64,000 bases of DNA from Hydractinia symbiolongicarpus (lineage: Eukaryota; Cnidaria; Hydrozoa; Anthoathecata; Hydractiniidae), in contig NC_079880.1 in NCBI RefSeq assembly GCF_029227915.1, positions 27,337,501 to 27,401,500 of the forward strand, given 5' to 3'. The number at the start of each line of letters is the position of its first letter. The stretch's first letter is position 1. The position numbers and the translations under genes are program-made. Below are positions 1 through 12,800 of the stretch, piece by piece. The notes below the pieces were generated by a model. The model had not been told where the DNA came from and ran no database searches. It worked only from the letters and a program-made list of their open reading frames with translations.

Positions 1-1190
1 TCATTTATGGCATCTATAATGTCACAGTCCAAAATCAGTTCAATTAAGTCCCACAGTCAATCGCTTCACTGTTAAAAGCGATACAACTTTGTAATATCGG
101 TAAAAAATCACTAAATACATGTTGGTACGAATATGTGACGCAACCGCTGTAACGCAAACGGACTGACACCGTTAGAACGTCATTGAAAGGTATTTTTTGA
201 AACTGTCTCTAATTCTGCAGCGCGCAATAACGGCTAGGATTGGTCCCACAGTAAAAAATGACTTATTTATCTAGATTTTTATATGAAGCGCTACCACTGC
301 GCCCAGTGTAATCGCTGAGTTCCGGCAATCATTTCAAATTAAGAAAAATGTTACTTCTTGGAGTCCAATTGTCTCATTTATCACAATTATCAGGTCACAG
401 TCCAAAGTTAGTTTAATTAAGTCCCACCGTCAATCGTTTCACTGTTAAAAGCGATGCAACCTAGTAATATCAGAAAAATATCGCTAAATACATGTTGGTA
501 CGAATATGTGACCCAACCGTTGTAACTCAAACGAACTGACACCGTTAGAAAGTCAGTGAAATGTAGTATTTGAAACTGTCTCTATTTCCCCAGCGCGCAA
601 TAACGGCTAGGATTGGTCCCACAGTAAAAAATGACTTATTTATCTAAATTTTTAAAAAAAGCGCTACCACAGAGCATAGTGCACTTACTGATCCCAAACG
701 GATTGATACCGCCAAGAAGTCAATGAGATGTAGTTTTTGAGAATGTCTCTATTTCTTCAGTGCGTACTAACGGCCAGGATTAGTTCCACAGTAAAAAAAG
801 ACTTATTTATCTAAATATTTAAAAAAAGAGCTACCACAGAACATAGTGTACTCACTGAATCCTAGCAATCACTTCGAATTAAGAAGAATGTTATTCCTTG
901 GAGTGCAACTGGCTCATTTATCGGATTTATAAGGTCACAGTCCAGAATCAGTTCAATTATGTTCCACAGTCAATAGCTTCACTGTTAAAAGCGATACAAC
1001 TTTGTAATATCAGAAAAAAATCACTAAATACATGTTCGTACGAATATGTGATGCAGCCGTTGTAACTCAAACGGACTGATACCGTTAGAACGTCATTGAA
1101 AGGTAGTTCTTGAAACTGTCTCTTTTTTTTCAGGGCGCGATAACGGCTAGGATTGGTCCCACAGTAAAAAATGACTTATTTATCTAAATT
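1..1190 (+). repeat. 3,526-bp-offset HOR, copy 1 (partial)
   Basis: The first ~1.2 kb of the window matches ~3,527-4,720 at a constant offset of 3,526 bp. Shared private variants include GGTAAAAAATCAC (101 and 3,627), GAAAGGTATTTTTTG, TTTTTATATGAAGCG and the truncated-monomer junction ACTGATCCCAAACGG (687 and 4,213). The match fades after the CAGGGCGCGA segment near 1,135/4,660. The offset is not a whole number of monomers because the block contains the truncated unit. Confidence 0.85.
611..777 (+). repeat. Truncated monomer (167 bp)
   Basis: Anchor-to-anchor distance here is 167 bp instead of 373. The normal sequence runs to GTGCACTTACTGATCC and then jumps to CAAACGGATTGATACC, deleting about 206 bp of the monomer centre. 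The junction lies at about 692-693 and has no obvious long microhomology. The identical scar appears at ~4,219. Confidence 0.9.
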
Positions 1191-1523
1191 TTTAAATGAA
1201 ACGCTTTCACAGCGCCCAGTGTAATCGCTGATTTCCAACAATCATGTCAAAGTAAGAAGAAAGTTATTTCTTGGAGTCCAGTTGGCTAACCTATCACATT
1301 TATAAGGTCACAGGCTAAAGTTAGTTCAATTAAGTCCCACAGTCAATCATTTCATTGTTAAAAGCGATATAACTTAGTAATATCGGAAAAATGTCACTAA
1401 AGACATGTTGGTACGAATATGTGACGCGGCCGTTGTATCTCAAACGGATTGATACCGCCACGAAGTCAATGAGATTTAGTTTTTGAGAATGTCTCTTTTT
1501 CTTGAGTGCGCGCTAACGGCCAG
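1151..1523 (+). repeat. Reference monomer, type A
   Basis: One full 373-bp satellite unit, counted from the GATTGGTCCC anchor to the base before the next anchor. Type A is recognised by 'CACAGCGCCCAGTG', 'CAATCATGTCAAAGTAAG', 'CCAGTTGGCT', 'AGGCTAAAG' or 'AGGCCAAAG', and 'AATCATTTCATTG'. Many A units elsewhere carry the perfect 10-bp palindrome GAAGCGCTTC before CACAGCGCCC; here it is mutated to GAAACGCTTT. The neighbouring unit is type B, showing the common A-B alternation. Confidence 0.85.
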
Positions 1524-1896
1524 GATTGGTCCCACAGTAAAAAAAGACTGATTTATCTAAATTTTTAAAAAAAGCGCTACCACAGAGCATAGTGTACTCG
1601 CTGAATTCCAGCAATCATCTCGAATTAAGAAGAATGTTATTCCTTGGAGTCCAATTAGCTCATTTATCGCATCTATAATGTCACCGTCCAGGATCAGTTC
1701 AATTAAGTCCCACAGTCAATCGCTTCCTTGTTAAAAGTGATACAACTTTGTAATATCAGAAAAATATCGCTAAATACATGTTGGTACGAATATGTGACCC
1801 AACCGTTGTAACTCAAACGAACTGACACCGTTAGAAAGTCAGTGAAATGTAGTATTTGAACCTGTCTCTATTTCCCCAGCACGCAATAACGGCTAG
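1524..1896 (+). repeat. Reference monomer, type B
   Basis: One full 373-bp unit of type B. Markers are a 7-A run after the anchor, 'TTTAAAAAAAGCGCTACC', 'CAGAGCATAGTG', 'TCGAATTAAGAAGAATG', 'ATTCCTTGGAGTCCAATTA' (usually ...TTGGCTC), 'CAGTCC..AATCAG' and 'AATCGCTTC'. B units usually follow a segment reading TTTTTGAGAATGTCTCT and GTGCGTGCTAACGGCCAGG, where A and C units are preceded by TTTTTGAAACTGTCTCT and GCGCGATAACGGCTAGG. Confidence 0.85.
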
Positions 1897-2269
1897 GATT
1901 GGTCCCACAGTAAAAAATGACTTATTTATCTAAATTTTTAAATGAAGCGCTACCACTGCGCCCAGTGTAATCGCTGAGTTCCGGCAATCACTTCAAATTA
2001 AGAAGAATGTTACTTCTTGGAGTCCAATTGTCTCACTTATCACATTTATAAGGTCACAGACCAAAGTTAGTTCAATTAAGTCCCACAGTCAATCGTTTCA
2101 TTGTTAAAAGCGATATAACTTAGTAATACCAGAAAAATGTCAGTAAATACATGTTGGTACGAATATGTGACGCAGCCGTTTTATCTCAAACGGATTGATA
2201 CTGCCACGAAGTCAATGAGGTGTAGTTTTTGAGAATATCTCTATTTCTTCAGTGCGTGCTAACGGCCAT
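1897..2269 (+). repeat. Reference monomer, type C-like
   Basis: One full 373-bp unit representing the third type. It combines the A-like anchor and TAAATGAAGCG with B-like GCTACCAC, then has 'TTCCGGCAATCA', 'ACTTCTTGGAGTCCAATTG', 'TCTCA' and an A-like 3' half. In the right block the C type becomes more distinct (CACAACGCCCAGTGTAACCGC). The mixture suggests C arose by recombination between A- and B-like units plus private mutations, which is an inference from shared variants. Confidence 0.7.
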
Positions 2270-3526
2270 GATTGGTCCCACAGTAAAAAAGGACTTACTT
2301 ATCTAAATATTTAAAAAACGCGCTACCACAGAGCACAGTGCACTCGCTGAATCCAAGCAATCATGTCGAATTAAGAAGAATGTTATTTCTTGTAGTCAAA
2401 CTGGCACATTTATCACATTTATAAGGTCAAAGTCCAAAATCAGTTCAATTAAGTCCCACAGTCAAACTTTTCACTGTTAAAAGCGATGCAACCTGGTAAT
2501 ATTCGAATACTATCGCTAAATACATGTTTGGACGAATATGTGACGAAACCGTTGTAACTCAAAGTGACTGATACCGCTAGAACGTCATTCAAATGTAGTT
2601 TTTGAAACTGTCGCCCTTTCTTCAGCACGCGATAACGGCTAGGATTGGTCCCACAGTAAAGAATGACTTATTTATCTCAATTTTTAAAAAAAGCGCTACC
2701 ACAGAGCATAGTGTACTTACTGAAATCCAGCAATCATGTCAATTTAAGAAGAATGTCACTTCTTGGAGTCCAATTGTCTCATTTATCACATTTATCATGT
2801 TACAGTCCAAAGTTAGTTTAATTAAGTCCCACCGACAATCGTATCACTGTTAAAAGCGATGCATCCTAGTAGTATCAGAAAAATAGGGCTAAATACATGT
2901 TGGTACGATTGTGTGACCAAACCGTTGTAACTCAAACGGACTGATACAGTTATAACGTCATTGAAAGGTAGTTTTTGAAACTGTCTCTATTTCTTCAGCA
3001 AGCAATAACGGCTAGGATTGGTCCCACAGTAAAAAATGACTTATTTATCTAAATTTTTAAATGAAGCGCTTCCACAGCGCCAAGTGCAATCGCTGAGTTA
3101 CAAAAATCATGTCAAACTAAGAAAAATGTAATTTCTTGGAGTCCAGTTGGCTCACTTATCACATTTATAAATTCACAGGCCAATGTTAGTTCAATTAAGT
3201 CCCACAGTCAATCATTTCATTGTTAAAAAAGCGATATAACTTAGTAATATCGGAAAAATGTCACTAAATACATGTTGGTACGAATATGTGACGCGGCCGT
3301 TGTATCTCAAACGGATTGATACCGCCACGAAGTCAATGAGATTTAGTTTTTGAGAATGTCTCTATTTTTTGAGTGCGCGATAACGGCCAGGATTGGTCCC
3401 ACAGTAAAAAAAGACTGATTTATCTAAATTTTTAAAAAAAGCGCTACCACAGAGCATAGTGTACTCGCCTAATTCCAGCAATCATCTCGAATTAAGAAAA
3501 ATGTTATTCCTTGGAGTCCAATTATC

Positions 3527-4720
3527 TCATTTATCGCATCTATAATGTCACAGTCCAGAATCAGTTCAATTAAGTCCCACACTCAATCGCTTCACTGTTA
3601 AAAGCGATACAACTTTGTAATATCGGTAAAAAATCACTAAATACATGTTGGTACGAATATGTGACGCAACCGCTGTAACTTAAACGGACTGACACCGTTA
3701 GAACGTCATTGAAAGGTATTTTTTGAAACTGTCTCTAATTCTTCAGCGCGCAATAACGGCTAGGATTGGTCCCACAGTAAAAAATGACTTATTTATCTAG
3801 ATTTTTATATGAAGCGCTACCACTGCGCCCAGTGTAATCGCTGAGTTCCGGCAATCATTTCAAATTAAGAAGAATGTTACTTCTTGGAGTCCAATTGTCT
3901 CATTTATCACATTTACCAGGTCACAGTCCAAATTTAGTTTAATTAAGTCCCACCGTCAATCGTTTCACTGTTAAAAGCGATGCAACCTAGTAATATCAGA
4001 AAAATATCGCTAAATACATGTTGGTACGAATATGTGACCCAACCGTTGTAACTCAAACGAACTGACACCGTTAGAAAGTCAGTGAATTGTAGTATTTGAA
4101 ACTGTCTCTATTTCCCCAGCGCGCAATAACGGCTAGGATTGGTCCCACAGTAAAAAATGACTTATTTATCTAAATTCTAAAAAAAAGCGCTACCACAGAG
4201 CATAGTGCACTTACTGATCCCAAACGGATTGATACCGCCAAGAAGTCAATGAGATGTAGTTTTTGAGAATGTCTCTATTTCTTCAGTGCGTGCTAACGGC
4301 CAGGCTTAGTTCCACAGTAAAAAAAGACTTATTTATCTAAATATTTAAAAAAAGCGCTACCACAGAACATAATGTACTTGCTGAATCCTAGCAATCACGT
4401 CGAATTAAGAAGAATGTTATTCCTTGGAGTCCAACTGGCTCATTTATCGGATTTATAAGGTCACAGTTCAGAATCAGTTCAATTATGTTCCACAGTCAAT
4501 AGCTTCACTGTTAAAAGCGATACAACTTTGTAATATCGGAAAAAAATCACTAAATACATGTTGGTACGAATATGTGATGCAACCGATGTAACTCAAACGG
4601 ACTGATACCGTTAGAACGTCATTGAAAGGTAGTTCTTGAAACTGTCTCTATTTTTTCAGGGCGCGAAAACGGCTAGGATTGGTCCCACAGTAAAAAATGA
4701 CTTATTTATCTAAATTTTTA
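3527..4720 (+). repeat. 3,526-bp-offset HOR, copy 2 (partial)
   Basis: Second copy of the left-edge block, with the same private variants and the same truncated monomer as 1-1,190. Because the rare deletion scar is shared, the truncation came first and the larger block was duplicated afterwards. Confidence 0.85.
4144..4310 (+). repeat. Truncated monomer, copied scar
   Basis: This unit has the same ~206-bp internal deletion as the unit at 611-777, with junction ACTGATCCCAAACGG at 4,213-4,227. It lies within the second copy of the 3,526-bp HOR, so it is a duplicate of the same event and not an independent deletion. Confidence 0.85.
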
Positions 4721-7200
4721 AATGAAGCGCTTCCACAGGCCCCAGTGTAATCGCTGAGTTCCAACAATCTTGTCAAAGTAAGAAGAATGATATCTCTTGG
4801 AGTCAACTTATCTCACTTATCACATTTATAAGGTGACAGGCCAAAGTTAGTTCAATTAAGTCCCACAGTCAATTATTTCATTGTTAAAAGCGATATAACT
4901 TAGTAATATCGGAAAAATGTCACTAAATACATGTTGGTACGAATATGTGACGCAACCGTTGTAACTCAAACGGACTAATACCGCTAAGAAGTCATTGAAA
5001 TGTAGTTTTTGAGACTGTCCCTATTTTTTCAGCGCGCGATAACGGCTAGGATTGGTCCCACAGTAAAAAATTACTTATTTATCTAAATTTTTAAATTAAG
5101 CGCTTTCACAGCGCCCAGTATAATCGCTGATTTCCAACAATAATGTCAAAGTAAGAAGAATGTTATTTCTTGGAGTCCAGTTGGCTAACTTATCACATTT
5201 ACAAGGTCACAGGCCAAAGTTAGTTCAATTAAGTCCCACAGTCAATCATTTCATTGATAAAAGCGATATAACTTAGTAATATCGGAAAAATGTCACTACA
5301 TACATGTTGGTACGAATATGTAACGCAGTTGTTGTATCTCAAACGGATTGATACTGCCACGAAGTCAGTAAGATTTAGTTTTTGGGAATGCCTCTATTTC
5401 TTCAGTGCGTGCTAACGGCCAGGATTGGTCCCACAGTAAAAAAAGACTTATTTATCCAAATTTTTTAAAAAAGCGCTACCACAGAACATATTGTACTCGC
5501 TGAATTCCAGCAATCATCTCGAATTAAGAAGAATGTGATTCCTTGGAGTCCAATTGGCCCAATTATCGCATTTATAAGGTCACAGTCCAGAATCAGTTCA
5601 GTTAAGTCCCACGGTCAATTGTTTCACTGTTAAAAGCGATGCAACATGGTAATAGCGGAAAAATATCGCTAAATACATGTTGGTACGAATATTTGACGCA
5701 ACCGTTGTAACTCAAAGGGACTGATACCGTTAGAACGTCATTGAAATGTAGTTTTTGAAACTGTCTCTATTTCTTCAGCGCGCGATAACGGCCAGGATTG
5801 GTCCCACAGTAAAAAATGACTTATTTATCTCAATTTTTAAATGAACCGCTTCCACAGCGCCCAGTGTAATCGCTGATTTCCAATAATCATGTCAAAGTAA
5901 GAAGAATGTTATTTCTTGGAGTCCAGTTGGCTAACTTATCACATTTATAAGGTCACAGGCCAAAGTTAGTTCAATTAAGTCCCACAGTCAATTATTTCAT
6001 TGTTAAAAGCGATATAACTTAGTAATATCGGAAAAATGTCACTAAATACATGTTGGTACGAATGTGACGCAACCGTTGTAACTCAAACGGACTGATACCG
6101 CTAGGAAGTCATTGAAATGTAGTTTTTGAAACTGTGCCTATTTTTTCAGCGGGCGATAACGGCTAGGATTGGTCCCACAGTAAAAAATTACTTATTTATC
6201 TAAATTTTCAAATGAAGCGCTTTCACAGCGCCCAGTGTAATCGCTTATTTCCAACAATCATGTCAAAGTAAGAAGAATGTTATTTCTTGGAGTCCAGTTG
6301 GCTAACTTATCACATTTATAAGGTCGCAGGCCAAAGTTAGTTCAATTAAGTCCCACAGTCAATCATTTCATTGATAAAAGTGATATAGCTTAGTAATATC
6401 GGAAAAATGTCACTACATACATGTTGGTACGAATATGTAACGCAGTTGTTGTATCTCAAACGGATTGATACTGCCACGAAGTCAGTGAGATTTAGTTTTT
6501 GAGAACGTCTCTATTTCTTCAGTGTGTGCTAACGGCCAGGATTTGTTCCACAGTAAAAAAAGACTTATTTATCTAAATATTTAAAAAAAGCGCTACCACA
6601 GCACATAATGTACTCGCTGAATTGCAGCAATCATGTCGAATTAAGAAGAATGTTATTCTTTGGAATCCAATTGTCTCATTTATCGCATTTATAAGGTCAC
6701 AGTCCAGAATCAGTTCAATTAAGTCCCACAGTCAATCATTTCATTGTTAAAAGCGATATAACTTAGTAATATCGGAAAAATATCACTAAATACATGCTGG
6801 TACGAATATGTGACGCAACCGTTGTATCTCAAACGGATTGATACTGCCACGAAGTCAGTGAGATTTAGTTTTTGAGAATGCCTCTATTTCTTCAGTGCGT
6901 GCTAACGGCCAGGATTGGTCCCACAGTAAAAAAAGACTTATTTATCCAAATTTTTAAAAAAAGCGCTACCACAGAGCGTAGTGTACTCGCTGAATTCCAG
7001 CAATCATCTCGAATTAAGAAGAATGTGATTCCTTGGAGTCCAATTGGCTCATTTATCGCATTTATAAGGTCACAGTCCAGAATCAGTTCAATTAAGTCCA
7101 ACAGTCAATCGCTTCACTGTTAAAAGCGATACAACTTAGTACTATTGGAAAAAAATCACTAAATACATGTTGCTACGAATATGTGACGCAACCGTTGTAA

Positions 7201-7300
7201 CTCAAAGGGACTGATACCGTTAGAACGTCATTGAACATTCATTCACATCGCTGAGTTTCAACAATCATGTCAAAGTAAGAAGAATGTTATTTCTTGGAGT
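7201..7300 (+). repeat. Aberrant monomer junction with filler bases
   Basis: The monomer reads normally through GAACGTCATTGAA (to ~7,235). It then has a short run CATTCATTCACA that fits no other unit at this place, and resumes at TCGCTGAGTTTCAACAATC. Anchors on either side (6,913 and 7,547) are 634 bp apart, where two full units would give 746. About 112 bp net are therefore missing. A deletion with ~10-12 bp of inserted filler is typical of end-joining repair. Only one copy was seen. Confidence 0.8.
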
Positions 7301-8319
7301 CCAGTTGGCTAACTTATCACATTTATAAGGTCACAGGCCAAAGTTAGCTCAATTAACTCCCACAGTCAATCATTTCATTGATAAAAGCGATATAGCTTAG
7401 TAATATCGGAAAAATGTCACTACATACATGTTGGTACGAATATGTAACGCAGTTGTTGTATCTCAAACGGATTGATACTGCCACGAAGTCAGTGAGATTT
7501 AGTTTTTGAGAATGCCTCTATTTCTTCAGTGCGTGCTAACGGCCAGGATTGGTCCCACAGTAAAAAAAGACTTATTTATCCAATTTTTTTAAAAAAGCGC
7601 TACCACAGAGCGTAGTGTACTCGCTGAACTCCAGAAATCATCTCGAATTAAGAAGAATGTGATTCCTTGGAGTCCAATTGGCCCAATTATCGCATTTATA
7701 AGGTCACAGTCCAGAATCAGTTCAGTTAAGTCCCACAGTCAATCGTTTCACTGTTAAAAGCGATGCAACATGGTAATAGCGGAAAAATATCGCTAAATAC
7801 ATGTTGGTACGAATATGTGACACAACCGTTGTAACTCAAAGGGACTGATACCGTTAGAACGTCATTGAAATGTAGTTTTTGAAACTGTCTCTATTTCTTC
7901 AGCGCGCGATAGCGGCCAGGATTGGTCCCACAGTAAAAAATTACTTATTTATCTAAATTTTTAAATGAGGCGCTTTCACAGCGCCCAGTGTAATCGCTGA
8001 CTTCCAAAAATCATGTCAAAGTAAGAAGAATGTTATTTCTTGGAGTCCAGTTGGCTAACGTATCACATTTATAAGGTCACAGGCCAAAGTTAGTTCAATT
8101 AAGTCCCACAGTCAATTATTTCATTGATGAAAGCGATATAACTTAGTAATATCGGAAAAATGTCACTACATACATGTTGGTACGAATATGTAACGCAGTT
8201 GTTGTATCTCAAGCGGATTGATACCGCCACGAAGTCAGTGAGATTTAGTTTTTGAGAATGTCTCTATTTCTTCAGTGTGTGCTAACGGCCAGGATTGGTT
8301 CCACAGTAAAAAAAGACTT

Positions 8320-11300
8320 ATTTATCTAAATATTTAAAAAAAGCGCTACCACAGAACATAATGTACTCGCTGAATTCCAGCAATCATGTCGATCTAAGAA
8401 GAATGTTATTCTTTGGAGTCCAATTAGCTCATTTATCGCATTTATAAGGTCACAGTCCAGAATCAGTTCAATTAAGTCCGACAGTCAATCGCTTCACTGT
8501 TAAAAGCGATACAACTTAGTAATATCGGAAAAAAATCACTAAATACATGTTGGTACGAATATGTGACGCAACCGTTGTAACTCAAACGGACTGATACCGT
8601 TAGAACGTCATTGAAATGTAGTTTTTGAAACAGTCTCTATTTCTTAAGCGCGCGATAACGGCTAGGATTGGTCCCACAGTAAAAAATGACTTATTTATGT
8701 CTATTTTTAAATGAAGCGCCTCCACAGCGCCCAGTGTAATCGCTGAGTTCCAACAATCATGTCAAAATAAGAAGAATATTATTTTTTGGAGTCCAGTTGG
8801 CTCACTAATCACATTTATAAGGTCAAAGGCCAAAGTTAGTTCAATTAAGTCCCACAGTCAATCATTTCATTGTTAAAAGCGATATAACTTAGTATTATCG
8901 GAAAACTGTCACTAAATACATGTTGGTACGAATATGTGGCGCAACCGTTGTAACTCAAAAGGATTGATACCGCCAAAAAGCAATGACATGTAGTTTTTGA
9001 GAATGCCTCTGTTTTTTCGGCGCGTACTAACGGCCAGGATTGGTCCCACAGTAAAAAAAAAACTTACTTATCTAAACTTCTAAATAAAGCGCTACCACAG
9101 AGCCCAGTGTAATCGCTGAAATCCAGCAATCATGTCAATTTAAGAAGAATGTTATTCCTTGGAGTCCAATTGGCTCACTTCTCGCATTTATAAGGTCACA
9201 GTCCAGAATCAGTTCAGTTAAGTCCCACAGTCAATCGTTTCACTGTTAAAAGCGATGCAGCATAGTAATAGCGGAAAAATATCGCTAAATACATGTTGGT
9301 ACGAATATGTGACGCAACCGTTTTAACCCAAGCGGACTGATACCGCTAGAAAGTCAATGAAATGTAGTTTTTGAAACTGTCTCTATTTCTTCAGCGCGCA
9401 AAAACGGCTAGGATTGGTCCCACAGTAAAAAATGACTTAATTATCTAAATTTTTAAATGAAGCGCTTTCACAATGCCCAGTGTAATCGCTGATTTCCAAC
9501 AATCATGTCAAAATAATAAGAATGGTATTTCTTGGAGTCCCGTTGGCTATCTTATCACATTTATAAGGTCACAGGCCAAAGATAGTTCAATTAAGTCCCA
9601 CAGTCAATCATTTCATTGTTAAAAGCAATATAACTTAGTAATATCGGAAAAATGTCACTAAATACATGTCGGTACGAATATGTGACGCAACCGTTGTAAC
9701 TCAAACCGACTGATACCGCTAGAAAGTCATTGAAATGTAGTTTTTGAAACTGTCCCTATTTCTTCAGCGCGCAATAACGACTAGGATTGGTCGCAAAGTA
9801 AAAAATGACTTATTTATCTAAATTTTTAAAAAAAGCGCTACCACAGAACATAATGTACTCGCTGAATTCCAGCAATCATGTCGAATTAAGAAGAATGTTA
9901 TTCTTTGGAGTCCAATTGGCTCATTTATCGCAGTTATAAGGTCACAGTCCAGAATCAGTTCAATTAAGTCCGACAGTCAATCGCTTCACTGTTAAAAGCG
10001 ATACAACTTAGTAATATCGGAAAAAAATCACTAAATACATGTTGGTACGAATATGTGACGCAACCGTTGTAACTCAAACGGAGTGATACCGTTAGAACGT
10101 CATTGAAATGTAGTTTTTGAAACAGTCTCTATTTCTTAAGCGCGCGATAACGGCTAGGATTGGTCCAACAGTAAAAAATGACTTATTTATGTCTATTTTT
10201 AAATGAAGCGCCTCCACAGCGCCCAGTGTAATCGCTGAGTTCCAACAATCATGTCAAAGTAAGAAGAATATTATTTTTTGGAGTCCAGTTGGCTCACTAA
10301 TCACATTTATAAGGTCAAAGGCCAAAGTTAGTTCAATTAAGTCCCACAGTCAATCATTTCATTGTTAAAAGCGATATAACTTAGTATTATCGGAAAACTG
10401 TCACTAAATACATGTTGGTACGAATATGTGGCGCAACCGTTGTAACTTAAAAGGATTGATACCGCCAAAAAGCAATGACATGTAGTTTTTGAGAATGCCT
10501 CTGTTTTTTCGGCGCGTACTAACGGCCAGGATTGGTCCCACAGTAAAAAAAAACTTACTTATCTAAACTTCTAAATAAAGCGCTACCACAGAGCCCAGTG
10601 TAATCGCTGAAATCCAGCAATCATGTCAATTTAAGAAGAATGTTATTCCTTGGAGTCCAATTGGCTCACTTCTCGCATTTATAAGGTCACAGTCCAGAAT
10701 CAGTTCAGTTAAGTCCCACAGTCAATCGTTTCACTGTTAAAAGCGATGCAGCATAGTAATAGCGGAAAAATATCGCTAAATACATGTTGGTACGAATATG
10801 TGACGCAACCGTTTTAACCCAAGCGGACTGATACCGCTAGAAAGTCATTGAAATGTAGTTTTTGAAACTGTCTCTATTTCTTCAGCGCGCAAAAACGGCT
10901 AGGATTGGTCCCACAGTAAAAAATGACTTAATTATCTAAATTTTTAAATGAAGCGCTTTCACAATGCCCAGTGTAATCGCTGATTTCCAACAATCATGTC
11001 AAAATAATAAGAATGGTATTTCTTGGAGTCCCGTTGGCTATCTTATCACATTTATAAGGTCACAGGCCAAAGATAGTTCAATTAAGTCCCACAGTCAATC
11101 ATTTCATTGTTAAAAGCAATATAACTTAGTAATATCGGAAAAATGTCACTAAATACATGTCGGTACGAATATGTGACGCAACCGTTGTAACTCAAACCGA
11201 CTGATACCGCTAGAAAGTCATTGAAATGTAGTTTTTGAAACTGTCCCTATTTCTTCAGCGCGCAATAACGACTAGGATTGGTCGCAAAGTAAAAAATGAC

Positions 11301-12800
11301 TTATTTATCTAAATTTTTAAAAAAAGCGCTACCACAGAACATAATGTACTCGCTGAATTCCAGCAATCATGTCGAATTAAGAAGAATGTTATTCTTTGGA
11401 GTCCAATTGGCTCATTTATCGCAGTTATAAGGTCACAGTCCAGAATCAGTTCAATTAAGTCCGACAGTCAATCGCTTCACTGTTAAAAGCGATACAACTT
11501 AGTAATATCGGAAAAAAATCACTAAATACATGTTGGTACGAATATGTGACGCAACCGTTGTAACTCAAACGGAGTGATACCGTTAGAACGTCATTGAAAT
11601 GTAGTTTTTGAAACAGTCTCTATTTCTTAAGCGCGCGATAACGGCTAGGATTGGTCCAACAGTAAAAAATGACTTATTTATGTCTATTTTTAAATGAAGC
11701 GCCTCCACAGCGCCCAGTGTAATCGCTGAGTTCCAACAATCATGTCAAAGTAAGAAGAATATTATTTTTTGGAGTCCAGTTGGCTCACTAATCACATTTA
11801 TAAGGTCAAAGGCCAAAGTTAGTTCAATTAAGTCCCACAGTCAATCATTTCATTGTTAAAAGCGATATAACTTAGTATTATCGGAAAACTGTCACTAAAT
11901 ACATGTTGGTACGAATATGTGGCGCAACCGTTGTAACTTAAAAGGATTGATACCGCCAAAAAGCAATGACATGTAGTTTTTGAGAATGCCTCTGTTTTTT
12001 CGGCGCGTACTAACGGCCAGGATTGGTCCCACAGTAAAAAAAAACTTACTTATCTAAACTTCTAAATAAAGCGCTACCACAGAGCCCAGTGTAATCGCTG
12101 AAATCCAGCAATCATGTCAATTTAAGAAGAATGTTATTCCTTGGAGTCCAATTGGCTCACTTCTCGCATTTATAAGGTCACAGTCCAGAATCAGTTCAGT
12201 TAAGTCCCACAGTCAATCGTTTCACTGTTAAAAGCGATGCAGCATAGTAATAGCGGAAAAATATCGCTAAATACATGTTGGTACGAATATGTGACGCAAC
12301 CGTTTTAACCCAAGCGGACTGATACCGCTAGAAAGTCATTGAAATGTAGTTTTTGAAACTGTCTCTATTTCTTCAGCGCGCAAAAACGGCTAGGATTGGT
12401 CCCACAGTAAAAAATGACTTAATTATCTAAATTTTTAAATGAAGCGCTTTCACAATGCCCAGTGTAATCGCTGATTTCCAACAATCATGTCAAAATAATA
12501 AGAATGGTATTTCTTGGAGTCCCGTTGGCTATCTTATCACATTTATAAGGTCACAGGCCAAAGATAGTTCAATTAAGTCCCACAGTCAATCATTTCATTG
12601 TTAAAAGCAATATAACTTAGTAATATCGGAAAAATGTCACTAAATACATGTCGGTACGAATATGTGACGCAACCGTTGTAACTCAAACCGACTGATACCG
12701 CTAGAAAGTCATTGAAATGTAGTTTTTAAAACTGTCCCTATTTCTTCAGCGCGCAATAACGACTAGGATTGGTCCCAAAGTAAAAAATGACTTATTTATC
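8320..12800 (+). repeat. 1,491-bp tetrameric HOR, three tandem copies
   Basis: Four monomers form a unit repeated three times in tandem. ACAGAACATA occurs at 8,351, 9,843 and 11,334, and AAGGATTGAT at 8,959, 10,451 and 11,942, giving steps of 1,492 and 1,491. Copies 2 and 3 share changes absent from copy 1, such as GGAGTGATACC, GGTCCAACAG and TCGCAGTTATAAGG. They are therefore the youngest pair. Copies 2 and 3 looked almost identical wherever I compared them. The third copy ends near 12,800, where TAAATTTTTAAATGAAG replaces TAAATTTTTAAAAAAAG. Confidence 0.93.
10064..10081. other. CCGTT/AACGG inverted repeat (example, most monomers)
   Basis: CCGTT (10,064-10,068) and AACGG (10,077-10,081) form a possible 5-bp stem with an 8-nt loop, in the conserved segment after ACATGTTGGTACGAATATG. 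Many monomers keep both arms while the loop alternates between GTAACTCA and GTATCTCA. Others lose one arm. Function is unknown. Confidence 0.4.

Noticed and set aside
6872-7123. Open frame of 83 codons inside a B-type monomer, with similar frames at 2,602-2,853 and 26,140-26,406
   Set aside because: The frames are the same stretch of the satellite read in the same phase, and they are open only in a minority of monomers. Others have indels and stops there. There is no sign of selection on codons or of a recognisable domain. The overlapping minus-strand frames (6,892-7,101 and 20,943-21,131) are equally incidental.
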